From the NCBI RefSeq assembly GCF_949628215.1, contig NC_134281.1:41710512-41774511 (forward strand): a stretch of 64,000 bases of DNA, written 5' to 3'. Both the position numbers and the translations under genes were made by a program. Source of the DNA: Phalacrocorax aristotelis. Taxonomy: Eukaryota > Chordata > Aves > Suliformes > Phalacrocoracidae. The first letter of the stretch is position 1. Every line of letters starts with the position of its first letter. Of the stretch, positions 14,431 through 28,517 are shown in pieces. The notes beneath the pieces were generated by a model, which was given only the letters and a program-made list of their open reading frames with translations, was not told the origin of the DNA and ran no database searches.

Positions 14431-16689
14431 GGTGTCGGCCGCTGTGCCCACACGGCTGAGGTGCCCTTCCTCACAACCCACCTCATTCCATCCCCTTCCG
14501 AGCAGGTGGATTTATGAAAGCACCACTTCTGTGCTTTCCTCTTTCATCCCTTCCCCTCCCTATTTCTCTTTCCGAGGGTCTGCTGCTCATACAATAAACA
14601 CGATGCCTGGGATTATTACATTTGGGTGCAGGGGGGAACACTCTTCACTCTTCCCAACAGAGTCCAGTTTTGTTACTTGCTGCCTCCATCCCTAATTTTC
14701 CAAGGTCTCCTCCTGCCCCCACAGCAAAGCCTCCCAGAGGGCTCATAGCATTGGGGTGGCCCAGTGGTCAGGAGCTACTGATGCATGTCTGAGCCACAAT
14801 GGAGGGACTCAACCGACACCAGCCACCTTCTGTCCCTGGGAAGGGCATCACTCACTGCCCAGATGCAGCTGTGGCAATGGGGAGGGCAGCTGATCAGGTT
14901 TATGTAACTTAAAGTTTTTCCCACTGAGCTCTGTGGATGTAGTGTTCTAGTTTTTGGACCATTTCTGGTGAGACAAAGCAAAGAAACAGAGAACCAGCAG
15001 TGTGGAAAAGCAACTTCTCAACTGTTCTTCATATGTGGGTTTATAGTCAAGAGCTTCTAATTTTCTCCCCACAACACTTCCAGTTTACTGGATCTCTCCT
15101 AGTTTTCCTGTCAGTCAGGACCTCAGAAGTCCAGTTTGCATCCTAGGAATAATTTTCAGCCCCCCCCACCTTAGTGAAACTAACAATTAACATACTAATT
15201 TCTCCTAGTTTAGCTTTTATACAAAAATACCTGAAAAAGACTCAGGTGTGGCTACTGCCTAAGATCCTAAGTGCCAAGAGCAGCATGTTAATCCTGCTCT
15301 AATTCCCCCACTCTCCAGCACGTCTCTGGCCGGGTTGGCGACCATCCCCATGAGCATGCTTCCTACACAGCTGTGGCCTCATTACAAGGGCTCCATCAGC
15401 CCATGACATGGTGCCCACAACCAGCCCTCAGACATGCTTTTCCCCTCTCACTGGTGATAGGAAGCTGGGCTTTGTGGGCAGGAGGGTTGCAGTTTACTCT
15501 CTTCTGCCAACACAAAGTACCAGTTCACCATACATTATATCACAGCTGTAACTGTGATCAGGAAGATTTGATAGCAGATAGCACTGTTTTGCTGGAGTTG
15601 AAGGACACTGCCAGAGCTGGTTGAAGCTACTAGGAGTGATAGCTACTTTCCATTCAGGAGAATGATCACATTCCTGGGATGCTTATATTAGGTTTAGGAT
15701 TTCAAAAGTCAGCAACTGTTTAATAAAAAGTTCATAAGCAGAGTGGAAACAAGGACAAGATTAAAGGAATTTCCTCCTCACTTCCTGCTAGATCAGATCT
15801 CGCCCCTCTTAGGCTTGCGTTCTGCCATATGAATCTTGTATATCTTGTCAGACACTAATAGAGTTTCAAGAGAAGGAACAAACCCAGATAAGCATCTGGC
15901 TGCGTGTTAGGGAAAGAGATTGAGGTCTGAAACCACCTTCTCCTCACAAATACAAACATGCACATATTCCTTCTCAGACCAAGGAGGACAATGATAAAAT
16001 AGTACCCATTTCCTAGTGAAAACTCACCAATATACAGATGTGGATTAAATGGAAGAGGCAAGCCAAGCTTGATACTACCAGAGCTGTTGTATGATCTGGG
16101 TATGACACATGGAAGGGATTGTCTGCTTCTAGGACCTGGGTGCCTATGTTTGCAGCATGGTAGGATTTAGTTTCTGCAGTATTAGACAAAGTAGTTCCTT
16201 TTTCAGGGTGCAGGACCTTGCTCTGATATGCCTTAGGATGCAGTTTCACAGCTGGCTGAAGGCAGCCATGCTGCCATCTCCTCCCTTTCCCAATCATACA
16301 TTCCCAATACATTCTTTGTGTCAGCTCTAGTAGTTGCACAGCCACACAGGACCTGCTTAAACTGACCACAAAGCCAAACCCCTCCATACCAGCCAGAGCT
16401 GATTCAAATCAAGGTTAGGAAGGAACCACACCATTAGCTTCCCCAGGCAGCCACATGGTCTTTCCAGTCCTGCACATCACTTCTGACACAAGGAACTAGG
16501 AGCTGAGACAACTGAAGTGCTAAGCTGACAGCTAGTTACATCTTCAGAGCAGAGATGTTTCTGCCAATTTAGGTCCTCAAACCACCTTTTTCCCAGGGCA
16601 CAGCAAATGCTCTTTGGTCTTTAAGGGACAGGGAGTTGAAGGGGTACAACAGCCAGCAGAGCAGGGGTCTCACCAGCCAAAACCTGTCC

Positions 16690-16930
16690 CACTACCCTCA
16701 AGCAAAGGCCAGGTCCAACAAAGGGTCTAGATCATCAGGCAAGTTTGTGATGGTGAGGTAGGTCAGAGGTCAAGCTGAGAGGTCAACCACAGGTCAGGGT
16801 CCATTCCAGCAATGGTCACTGGGACACAGCCCAGTGATTGCCAGCCAGGTCCATAGTGATAAGGCAGATCAAGCAGGGAAGTCATCCCACATGTCAGGGT
16901 CCAGACCAGCAGGGTCCATAGGCAGGTACA
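16690..16930 (+). repeat. Degenerate tandem repeat, about 100-bp period
   Basis: CCACAGGTCAGGGTCC (ending about 16802) recurs as CCACATGTCAGGGTCC exactly 100 bp later, and the sequence before each copy aligns with small indels. Short GGTCA/GGTCC words recur throughout. It may be a diverged minisatellite or part of an old LTR element; a GAGCTTAAATAGAGCCCC TATA-like stretch follows at about 17000. Confidence 0.45.
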
Positions 16931-19900
16931 GAGATGCCCAAGTTATAGACTACTAGTTCTCTAACATAGCTCAGGGAGAACATAAGGGTGGGGCAGAGCT
17001 GAGCTTAAATAGAGCCCCTGGCCAAGGGTAGGGTGGGAGGTCTCAGGTGAGGCTGGTCAGTCATTAAGAGCTATGAGTGCCCTCAGGGTCCTGACACTCA
17101 TCATCTAGGTAGAGGAATACTAGAGCTAATACCGGTGAGAAGGTCAGGCCGTAGAGCTGGAATTCTGCAGTACCGGCCCAGACTTGCCTACACTGATCCT
17201 CTAAGGTGACATTTCAAGTTACTTCTAAGCTGATCTAACAGCAAGCTACCCGCAATAAAAAAAATCTCTTTTGTTTCCTGTACGTTCATCCGGACAGGTC
17301 CATTCAGCCAACCGGTCTTGTGGAAAACTAACCCCCTGATGAGAGAAAAGAAGAGCAATGTTCCTCCAGATCATCCAGCTGGGCCAGTTCCCCCCACAGC
17401 TGCTGGGGTGTTAGATCCAGCGAAGACGAGTAGGACCTTAGTTGAGGGGTGGGGTAGAAGCAGTTGAACCACTGCTTTTGGGAGCAACCTGCCATTAGAC
17501 TTGTTTACCTGTAACACAAAATTGTTTCCTTAATCTCCCTATTTGTTGTGTAATGAAGTAAGATGTCCATGAGGTCCAGATACCTTTGAGCTGGGCCCAG
17601 GGATAACCCACAGTGGGTGCCTAAAGATACAAAAGCAGTCTATGGCAGATGGGGAAAATAAATGCAGATTCCCCAACTCTTCAGTTAGCTGTTAAGTATA
17701 CGCAGTGTGAAAGGATAAATCATTTATAATTAAAAAACAAACCACTTATTTTTAGCTGCAAATCTACCAAAGTGCATGCAATTAGCAAATATAAATCATT
17801 TCCTGGCTTGAAGACTGTTCAGCACAGCACATAATTGAAAGTTAAAACATACGTTTTGGGAATACATGGTACATCTGCTCTCAATCTGCAGCATTTTGAA
17901 ATCAATACAAATATTCTCCCTACTTTTCCATTAACATGCTGCAGTCTGTTGTACCACAGTGGAAGAACTAAAAATATATTAAACAAAGGAACTAGAGTGG
18001 ACACAGCCCTCAGCACCATAAAATGAATAGCCCAGAATATTCATAATGATCTGATGGCAAAAAGTGGTCGAGGTAAGGATAAGCACTGGCTTGGGAGGAC
18101 AAATTAGAGAGTTGTTCCTACATGGTTTGCAGGATGCTTCAGAGATGTAATGCACAGATAAAGCTTCAGAAGGTGACTCTGGGGAGAAGAATCAACTGTT
18201 TGATGCATGTCTACATATTTTAAAACAACGAAAGGCTTGTAGTCAATATCTTTGTGGAATTAGTTCCCGCAGGGAAAATGTATTACGAAACTTTTTTATT
18301 CTTTTTTTTTAATGAAAAGATAGCAAAGAAGCTGACTGTCTGGGAATGATTTGTAAGTACAATAAACCTCACAAGAGGATGATAAGTAAAATATTGGAAG
18401 AGAAGAGTGTCAGAAGTACAGCAAAATAAAAGAGAAACATTACACATTTGTAGTTACTGACAATGTATGTTCTTAAGTATCATGTCACGTTATAAAAGAA
18501 TCCTTGTTTTCCCTTCCATCTTTCAATAATACTCCTATTAATCTATACCAGAATTTTTTCATTTCAACCATTTGAGGCCATGTCAATCATCCTTTGCCCA
18601 TTTGAAAATTAACTAGAATTACACCAATGAGTTAAGGCTTCCAGGGAGGAACCTGGAGATGAGGCTAGAACTGCTCATGGATTCCTAGCATCTGTGTATC
18701 CATGGAAAGACTGTGTGTAAATCTGATTTCACCACTGATTTTTAAATGCTGACATAACATGGAAAACAACAATTGCTGGTACTTTTTAAAGACTGGAGAT
18801 TTACATCTTTTCTTACATTTTCAATTCTTTAGAATAGGAATTCTGTCTAGGTTATGTGAAGACACTGTCTCACTTGACACCTCCTTCCTTTTCTAGCTGA
18901 GTTTTCAGGAGCAACTGTGGTATCAATAATAACATGTTTCTTTAAAGGGAACAGGACATACAAGTGTAAACTTCCTGAATCGTCTAAAACAAATCAGCCA
19001 CTCTGTAGAGAATAGGCATGTACAAGAAAGACATATATCTTGGTAGGCAATTTTTTTCAGCAAGTTAGATTTCTTGTAAGAATCTGTTGCAGACAGTTTA
19101 AGAAACACAGATATTGGCCAACATTCATGTGAAAAATTTTGCTTTATGCAATCATGTAGCAAAAGCTTTCACTTTTGTTCATAACTGCATGAGAAAATGG
19201 TTGATAAACCTGGTGATTATGACAGAACACTATTAAGCAATTAAGACTGATTTCTGTGTTTTCAGCAGACAGTAAGAAAAGACACTGAAGACAGGGAGGT
19301 AATGGATTGCACTTGACGTGTTGTTTTAGTTAAAAGTTAAATCCAGTGCTGCCCTTGTCAGGATGTTTCCTGACATGTCTTTCACTGCTTGAATCAGGCA
19401 GGTCAGCTGCAGACATCATGGAGTAGCTCAAGGTATGTCCATAGGTAGTGGGATATGCATGCCCTGCTGGGAGCCTCTTTTTATTTTGAAGGCAACAGGT
19501 TAGGCCCATGAGTAGGTGCGTTTGTGACAGTCTTTGCAACAACTGTGTCTCCTTCTCAGGCTGAAATTTTTTCTTTGCCTTAAGAGGAAAGCAAAGGACT
19601 GGCAAGCCATAGGGTACGGTGGAAGGGAGCACCGTCAGGGGTCAGAGCACAGGTTGTAGCCCTGGGGAATGACAGAGGGAGTATCAGGAGGTGCAGTACA
19701 ATCTTGTTCAGATAATCTAGTTCAGTCTGTGATCTGGGAGTACTCTGAAAATTGGCAGGAGACTATGGAAAAGATAAAAGAAAAAGCCTTGAAATAGACC
19801 ACAATTCTTTCCCTTTCGTATGTGTATTACACTGGAATTTTATATATATAGCAGAAGGACTCTGTTCTTTATATCCTTGAATTACTTACCTCCATAACAT

Positions 19901-22900
19901 GTAATGCTACCCTTCTGGAAAAATAAGGGTATTAGAATGGGACACAAACACCAGCAACAACTTAATAACATATGCAAATATTGGCACGCTTATTATGCGT
20001 TATTTTTGTTGTTGTTATTGCTTTATTTTTGAAACTGTGTGTTGGCACCCCAGCATTTCATTAAATTTGATATCCATTGTGCTGGGCACTTTCAAAGCAT
20101 TAATTTAACAACCAGACATGGTACAGAGCAGGACAGTTAATGGGAGAAGTGTGTAAAAGCGGTGCGTCCAAACAGTCACACAGGCTGCTTATTTACATTT
20201 CAGATGCTGAGCTTTGTAGTTATCCTTCGGGAGGAAAGAGTTGCAATTGTTTTATCTCTGACTTTCTCGTTAGCCCCAGAAGTGAGTCTTGAAAAGAAGA
20301 CAATGGATTTACAGCTTAGTTCAGGCACAACCGGGTTGTACTTTTGCAAAATTTCTCAGGTAACTTCAGGTGAAACTCCTCCTTGACTTCAAAGGGGCCA
20401 TGATTCCTCTTGCAGAGTTTGTTTGCGTTTTCTAAAAGGAATCAATTAACCCAATCCTCAAAAATCTGATTCAGGAAGAAGGTTATTAGGGGAATAGTTT
20501 GGAAAACAAGTGCACTCAACTGTTTTAATCCATGACTTCACACTATTACAGGTAGCCCCAGACCAGCTTGTAGTAAATAGTCCTGCCAGGAAGGACCATG
20601 GCAGTCATCAGCATCAACCACGGGGATTTTACCACCTTCCTAAACAATATCATCTTTGTTGCCAGGCATGTAAAGCAGTAAAATACTTCAGTCATTAGAG
20701 GAAGAAGAATGTCACAATTTTTGCAGGAGAAAAATAGAATCCAGAATTCATGGTTTGGTAGGTTATTAAGAAGGCCTGTACATTTGCCTTTATATTTTAT
20801 TTACTTGCAAGCCTACACAGGGATTTTGTTAGGGGTTTGGCATCTTAAACAGGTTTTTATTCCAACAACATTTCAATTCACCTTTAAGACTTTCAATTAA
20901 GACAAGCTGAACTAGAGATCCATCAGTGGAATTTGCATGGAAGTTAGCAGGGGGTTGGCAAAGTCATGATAGCAGGTTTTAGGTATCAGGTTTATAGACT
21001 TGTATTGTACTATCTAACATCTCGTATTTTCCACTAATTTTGCATGTAAAACTTTTATTGATATCAGCGTGAGTTTAGCATGCCACTAAAACAGAGACTA
21101 TGCCCCTAGGACACAAAATGTTGTAAGGTACCCCGTTTAGTTATAACAATTTGGCTGCACTAAATCTTGATGTTGAATGTTTGGTTTAGTTCCCCCATAA
21201 ACTTTGTCTGCTGGATTTATACATTTTGGCTCCTTTTATTTTGACTCTAGTGGCTAAATTTGCCATGGGCTTAAGTGAATGCAATTCCACTCACACCAGC
21301 AGCAAATCTGCAGCACAGTGGGTATTTCTTGTTATATAAATACAGGGCCTCATCTGGCAAGATGCTGAGTGGACTAACTTCGTCAGGTTTCTGTGAGATC
21401 GAGAGTGCTCAGCACCTCAAGGGAGAAATTCCAGACCTTGCAGCAACAGAACCTCCACACAGCATGTCTGTGGTCATTTTCTAAAGCCCTTTGTCCGCAT
21501 CAGAGTACACAATACATTTGCCTATCGTCTTTTTAATCACAAACACAAAAGCTAAAATATTTATTTCCCTGGCTCTTGTAAAAGCACACCTCTATCTGCA
21601 ACAAAGTGTTATGTAAATTATGAGGATGATGGAGGGTTTTTTTCCTCTATAGCTCTGTGAAATTTAGCTTTCACTCACATGGGTGTGGGGTTTTTTGAAT
21701 AAAGCAGTATTTCAATAATGGCTTCAGTGGGATTTTTTAATTCTTTTGCTCTATTTAGAGGGTTTTCTAAAATCCATTTCAATTCCAGTGAAAATGTCTC
21801 TGATCTGATAAAGGAGATGAAATCACTACATAGGCTTACTATTTTATTTCCATAAGGTTTGAAAGTTTTGTTCCCTGCAGTGTTTTGGAGCCCAGGAGTA
21901 TTCATCTGTTTTGTAAAAGGAAAGTTCTACGGAGCAACATTTGGTCACTGTTGTCTGAATTTCATTATTCTGTTCTCCAGACTAGCAGAGGGGAAAAGTG
22001 CAAGTTAGCTGGGTCACAGTCTGAAATGTGAGAGCAGTCAACTTTTTCTGAAGTTTATGGGAATGAAAGGAAATTTAATACTGTTCAAAAGAGAGATTTA
22101 AAGTTGCATCATGTGAAAACAATTGGAGAAGTTTAGTCCTGAGGTCTTGGGTTATTTGGTAACTTACATGACCATTTGTCAGCCTGCAAAAGATGAAGTT
22201 GCCTTTGCCTCTGTTAAGAGTTGGCCTCTGTTTTGGAGTGGTATTGCAATGACAAAGGAACAGATACAAGTTTTATTGGTTTTATAAACCACTACTAGTT
22301 CTATTCTTTATCCTTTCAGCTCATGACATGTCTGCTTGTCTCCTTTGGGTTGCCAGTGCAGATCTCCCACCAACCTCAGCAACACGTGCTGACAAGCCTT
22401 TCATGTAAAAGGGACTACAGAGCTTGACAGCTTCTTAGACTGAATGCTGAATACATATCCATAATTTAACCTTTACCTCTTGGACTGCTTCAGGACTTAT
22501 ACATATCATGTGGAATGTGGAATAAAAGCAATGGTACCCTGGGATGTAACTGAATACTTAATATGTTATATTGTTTTTAGTGTCTCGTTTATGCTAAAAG
22601 ATGTTGATTAAAACATTCCTTACATTTATATTAGTTTCTATGGGGTAAATTAAACTGAAAATCTAGAGAGCTTTAAATACATAAAAATTAAAGATGTTTT
22701 CCAGAGTGTTCCATCATGAATTCCATCAAATAACCATTAGCAAAATCTCTTACTGTGAATAAAATTCTCTTAAAAGGTAGCCTACGCCTCCCTACATCAT
22801 CACCTTCTCCTACCACTGATACATCCTCTCTGGTTTTGGCATCTGCATCAGCACCTTCTGTGTTTGGCCATCACTCAAGGTCTCTCTACAGGGATTTAAA

Positions 22901-25900
22901 ATAATGCTAATCATTATTAATGGGAAAAAATGAATGGTGTTCAAATAGAGACAGTTTGTTTTTGAAGGACATTTCATATGCTTTTAAATACTGTTTTGAG
23001 GGAGTTGAGTCCCACAACAAGACTAACTTTTAAGATCTTTGGGGTTTGCATTGGTACTGGGTATCACTGACCCATGCAGCTGGCAGGAATGCTGGAGGTG
23101 GGGGAATAAGACCATGTACATAGCACAGATGTCCTTGTTTCTACTTCTGGGTTAAATATTCCCAGTTGCCCAGTGATGCCTGGGTGCCCTGGTGCATCCA
23201 TGCCAGGGGGCTTCTGCCAATGTTCTGAGCTGCGTGAGTACCAAGCTGCTCCCATCAGGCTGCTGCGTGCTCACCTGGGCTCTGCAGCAGAGCACACTGG
23301 TTTGTGCACTGGGTCTTGGCCATGTAGCTGCTGTGCAATTGGACAAGATGTGGTTTAATCCATCCAGCTCAGGTTTGCGGTGACTGATGAGCCTCTTTCC
23401 CTTTGTTTCTCAGTGTGATTCATTTATAAGTTGCTAATACCAGCTCTAAAAATTGTGCTTTATGTCCTTTTTTTTTTACCCAGTCATTGCTTCATTGCTT
23501 CAGTGTTCCTTGCAATGGACAATCACTGCAGTGCTGGGAAGTGCTGAAGTGAGGCTGTCCCGTATGCTATTGCTACTACAAACACGGCAGTTGCCATGGA
23601 ACATGTTCTTTACTTTAACACGGCCATACACATTACAACATCTTTTAGTAGGACAAATTTACACAGCTCATGCTACATGGCCAAAACTCCCAGGCTCCCA
23701 GCCACCCTCAGCCAGCGCAGGAGCCACAGCAGCCAAGGTGAGCCAGGGGAGCCACTTTCTCGCTCTTCTCCCGTGGGTGCTTTCTGGGGATGTTATAAAA
23801 ACTGCAGTGTCTACCCTTTTTGTAAGCTCGCCTAATTGTACAGTAACTCCTCAGACATCTGCACTAGAGTTCCACAAAGGGGACTTTAGTCAATGCTGAA
23901 AGCACAGACCAGAGGAGGGCTTGCAGATGTTGAAGTGAAATATCGATCTTGAAGTCTTGTATTCCCACACAATACTAGAAAAGAGAAAATAAATCTAGAG
24001 GGGGGAAAAAATTATGTACGGAGGAGATGGCAAGTGGGAAAACTGTGAAGGAGACTGAAAAGGAAAAAAAGCTGGAAACAAAGAAGGGAAAAAAGATAGG
24101 AGAAACTTGGAAAGTTAGGATGAAAGAAAGATCCAGTATGCAAGCATTGTGCTACAAAATCATTAGGCATAATTTTGCAGGAATTAGTGCATAGTGAGAG
24201 GAATCTGTAGCACTTCCCCGGATCTAAACAACAATTCCTATGAAACAATTCATATGAAACACCCAGCAGCTATGCTGTTTAGCATCAACCCACTTGGTAA
24301 TGGCAGAAAAAATTAGTAGTGTGTTATTTATATATGAGCTGAGGTATATTCTGTACCTTCTTTCTACCGCACAATAAGTTTAACATGCATGCACAGGGGC
24401 ATTCAGCTACTTAGTGGGTTTTCAAGGCCTGTATATAAAATTGAAAAATGCAGTTCAGCTGCTTTATATAAGACATTTACAATAATCAGTTCAAAGTAGA
24501 ACATACAATAGCTGCTTAAAAATTGACTTTAATTCCCTCTATGATAGAGAGCTTACCAGTACAGCCTGGGTATTTGAAACCACTAATGTCTAGTTTAGTT
24601 TTCGCTGCTGTTTAATTTGCATGGATCTATTCCATCTCTTCTTTTTTTGTTTTGTTTTGTTTTAAAGCAGAAAAATGAAATGTCTTACACGCCAATGCTG
24701 CCATAAATGTTATCATCAGTAAATGCTTGAAATGCTGCCAGAAGCTCTACTGTCCCACCTGCTGCTGTGAGCGAGGTACTAATTAACAGCCCTGTACATG
24801 TAGCACATTTTTGCTTGCAATTTTGCTTTGCAATAAACTAAAAAATAAATGGCTTCCATTTACATTAAACATTTTGCTCAATCAAAATAAAAAGTATAGC
24901 AATGAGGAAGTTTATCCTGACACTACGTAAGCAGAAAGATTAGCTTTTTAAAAACACCGCCCTGATTTTCTCAAATCAAAACAATTTGCCGAAGCAAACA
25001 AGTATCTGCAGCATCATAAATCACGACCTATCTTCACCAGGGTGCACTTACGCAGGAGAGCAGCCCCAGCTCTGCAGGGCACCCCCAACCCCCACCACCA
25101 CGCCTGGCCTTTTCTCAGCCCCTGCTGTTGCACCCAGCCAGGTAACAGAGCCCAGCAGCACAGCTCTGCACAGTAAATGCCCAGCTTTTGGTGGGCGATG
25201 TCTTCATGACTCCCATCACATACAGATTTTAATAGCACACACAAGCACAGAAGTCCAAAATGTCGGCAGCTTGCATCCAACAGCATGTTACTATAAACGG
25301 AGCAAGTTATAAACTGGCTCAGTGTGTTACCAAAACACAAACACAGCTTTCAGCCCTGTAGATTCCCTTTACTTCTGCCAGGACAGCTTTGGCCATATTC
25401 TACTGTATTTCTTTGTCGTGTTTCTAACGACCAATATCAGAATCCCAGACTATATCTTTAAGCAAGATACAAACAGCACAGGTAACAGTACCCAGCGGTT
25501 TTGTGTCCTTCATCCTTTATACTTGCACGTCAAAAGTCTCCCACCATTCTTCTAGCATCCATCATAACTCCAATTTACTGCGTTTCCCACCTCCTCGCAA
25601 AGTCCCTGCCTCTCCTCTCCCTCCTTGCCCCAAAGCTGCTGGTGTGGCTGGTGCTGAGCTGCAGTGCCTGCACACACATGCAGGCCAAGGGCAGAGCAGC
25701 CAGAGGCTGAGGTCACACCACAACTTTTCCCTTAGGAAAATAAGCAGATGGAGATAAAAAAAAAAAGTCTTTCCAGCAGATCCTTCCGCAGCTGACCAAG
25801 TGTGGCTGCTGCTGATGTTTCTCTGGGGCTAAAGAGTTATGGCATCCCTTTTCAAGTGTGTAAGTACCAAACCCTGAGTTTGGAGGGCTCTTACAGTGTC

Positions 25901-28503
25901 AGGGATCATGGAGAAGAAATTCAACATTAACAACAGTGACCAGAGACAGGATGAGCCAGACCTCTGTGAGCTCTGCCCTCCCTGCTGAGAGAGGAGGGGG
26001 CAAGAAAAGCAGGTTCAGGGACTCTGTGCCACACCACGCGCCACAAAGGGCGAACAGCAGAATACTGTGAAGAAGCACCAGAACCGTATGCCTTTCTTTT
26101 GAACAAACAATTATAACACAAATAGTTCCACTGGCATGAGAGATTAAGGTACTGGATTTCCTATAGGCACGGAGTCCTGCGTGGATTCACTGTTATCTAG
26201 GAAGGGCTGATCTCCCAGAGCCACCAGTCTTCAGCACAGGTCTCGCCAGGGTTTCTCTCTCTCTCTGCCATTCTGCTGTGAAATACCATTGAACTGACAG
26301 TATTTAACACCTTTGCCAACGCTGCGTCTATATCCCATTTAAAATATGTCAACAGATTTCCTGGTGTCACCTAGAAGGGACATGCAAAGGTGGGGTGACC
26401 ACACGGGTCTCTCTAGGAAACCAGGCTAAAAAATTCACAACAGCAGTGTGCAGGCAGGCGTGGTACCCATGCATTGCCCATTAAGAAGTTAAACTCAGGA
26501 AAATAAGTTTCCTTTGGTTGCAGGAGGTGGGAGGGAATCTCTGATAATAGGTTTTTATTTTGAACACTGAAACCCAGAAAGTTTTAAGAATGTTTAACAG
26601 AATGTTTTTAGTTTTTAATAAGCTCAGCTAGTTGGTTAAGTAACACATCCTGCATTAGGAAATCTGTCCTTAAGTTATCTAAACTTACTAACTTCTCTAC
26701 TTTCCATATAACCTAGGGTTTCAACTTCCACAGGAGGAACTATTTTATCAGGAGGATACTCAAAGCTAAAAACCAGTAAGCATGGGGTACATGCTTAAAA
26801 ACTGGTAGGTGCTCATGTACTCCTGAAAAAGGCAGCCACGACCTAACTGGGCCATATCCATTTTAGCATTCTAATGAACTCTGATTTAGCTATAACGCTG
26901 ACATAATTTCTTCAGCCTAAGCTGCATAACTGATGCTTTCATTTTGCTTTGTTAAAGGCTACGCTCCACCCTGAAAGATGTAGGCATCTGGAACTAGACA
27001 GGACTGTCATTTAATTTTTTTTTTTTTTCTGTCATCCAAGTGGCCAGACTCTCAAACAGTTCAAATTTCTTACAAAGGGAGAAACACCTCTGAACTGTTG
27101 CTGACCCAAAGTAAACCCCAGCATTGTTTAAAAGAATCACATTCTTTCATTTTGTGCCACAGATTGTAAGAGCTGAGCATCTGATTACTGCCATCATAAA
27201 ATTTCTTCTTTGAGGTTGACTATAATTACAGACTATTTTAATGCTTTTATCTTTGGGTTACACTGGGACAGGATGGATTTGTAGTCTGTGTTTCCTGTTT
27301 CATCCACTTTTGCACAGTCAGAAGGAAAAAATACTGAAAACTTTCTCTCTCCTTTCCCTCTTTCAGGGCTAATGCGTAGCATTAGCTTATCCAGAACTAG
27401 ACTGGAGCAATACACTCAGTTCAGGGAGGGAATGACATTAGTGACCGGAGCAGGAAAATGCTTATAGACGTGCTTGCCTTGAAACAAACCTTAAACTCAG
27501 GAAAGCCTCTGTTGTGGTAAGGATCCTTGCAGGCAGGTGACCCCAAAGGAGAAGGCAAAGCCCTACGTGCTGTTCCCCCTTGTCAGTGCTTCCTCGCACA
27601 AGAGGTCCTCTGGCCAGGGCAGGTCTGTGCCTTCTGCTGCCTTGATGCCAAATGGCTGGATTATGTACCTTCGTCTGAGTGAATCACCCCCCAGCTCTCA
27701 GCACCGTTCAGAGATAAAAGCTGTTTCTCATTTCCATAGTAGCTGTCTCCAGCACTTTAACACGCATTTATCAGATTTATTCTGCATAACTGGATCCTGC
27801 CCCACCTTGCTCATGGCTCCTACCGGCAGTCCAAGCCTTGCTGCTGCCAGGAACAACTGCCTAAGTCATCCTTCATAGAAGTGGTGGAGCTGATCATTTC
27901 TGAAGGTCTCCTGGCCTCACCATGGGAGGTTAATGGCATTGTGAAGGGACATACATGACTGGTAATTTTGTGCCAGAAACAACACAAGCACTCTGCTTGC
28001 GAACTTCCTAAACTCCTCCACTTCCCTCCAGCTCCCCCCGTCTCCCAGGAGCGGTGGATAAACACGGAGTCAAATGATTCAAAGCTTCACATACTCACTC
28101 CTGTGACACAGGACGGACTTTGCCCATTTATTCCCTCTCCAACTTACTTTTTTTTTAACCTTCCTTTCTGCTGTGGAAGTCACCGGGACTTGAAAGAGAG
28201 GAGGAATGACTGCGAGGACTCCCCACTCAGGGAGCTGTGCACCACGGTGGGAGCCACAGCACATCTAGAAGTCCCTCTGTGGCACCCAAACGGGCACCTC
28301 GAGGGAGCAGAGCGCGAAAGGTTTTTAATAGTCCTTCCAGAATGGCTTTTACAAAGGAGGCAAGGGAACTGATTTAATTTGAAGTTGGTGCAAAGTCTAA
28401 TCAATGCCATGATGTTAAATCGAGCCATTAAGTACAGCCAGAATCCTCTAATGTTAATCTCATCCTGACCACTTCTAGGGATGGTGGGCATGTGGGGAGG
28501 GAG

Positions 28504-28517
28504 GTATGTGTGTGTGC
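28504..28517 (+). repeat. Short TG repeat
   Basis: ATGTGTGTGTGTGC-type dinucleotide run in the intergenic region. Confidence 0.85.

Noticed and set aside
13551-14459. 302-codon open frame on the plus strand in the ROR1 CpG island, with a 227-codon frame on the other strand
   Set aside because: Low-complexity P/R/A/G composition, open frames on both strands of the same GC-rich DNA, and no recognisable domain. This is what a stop-poor CpG island gives by chance.
24615-24622. Perfect octamer ATTTGCAT
   Set aside because: A single 8-bp match is expected by chance in a window of this size.
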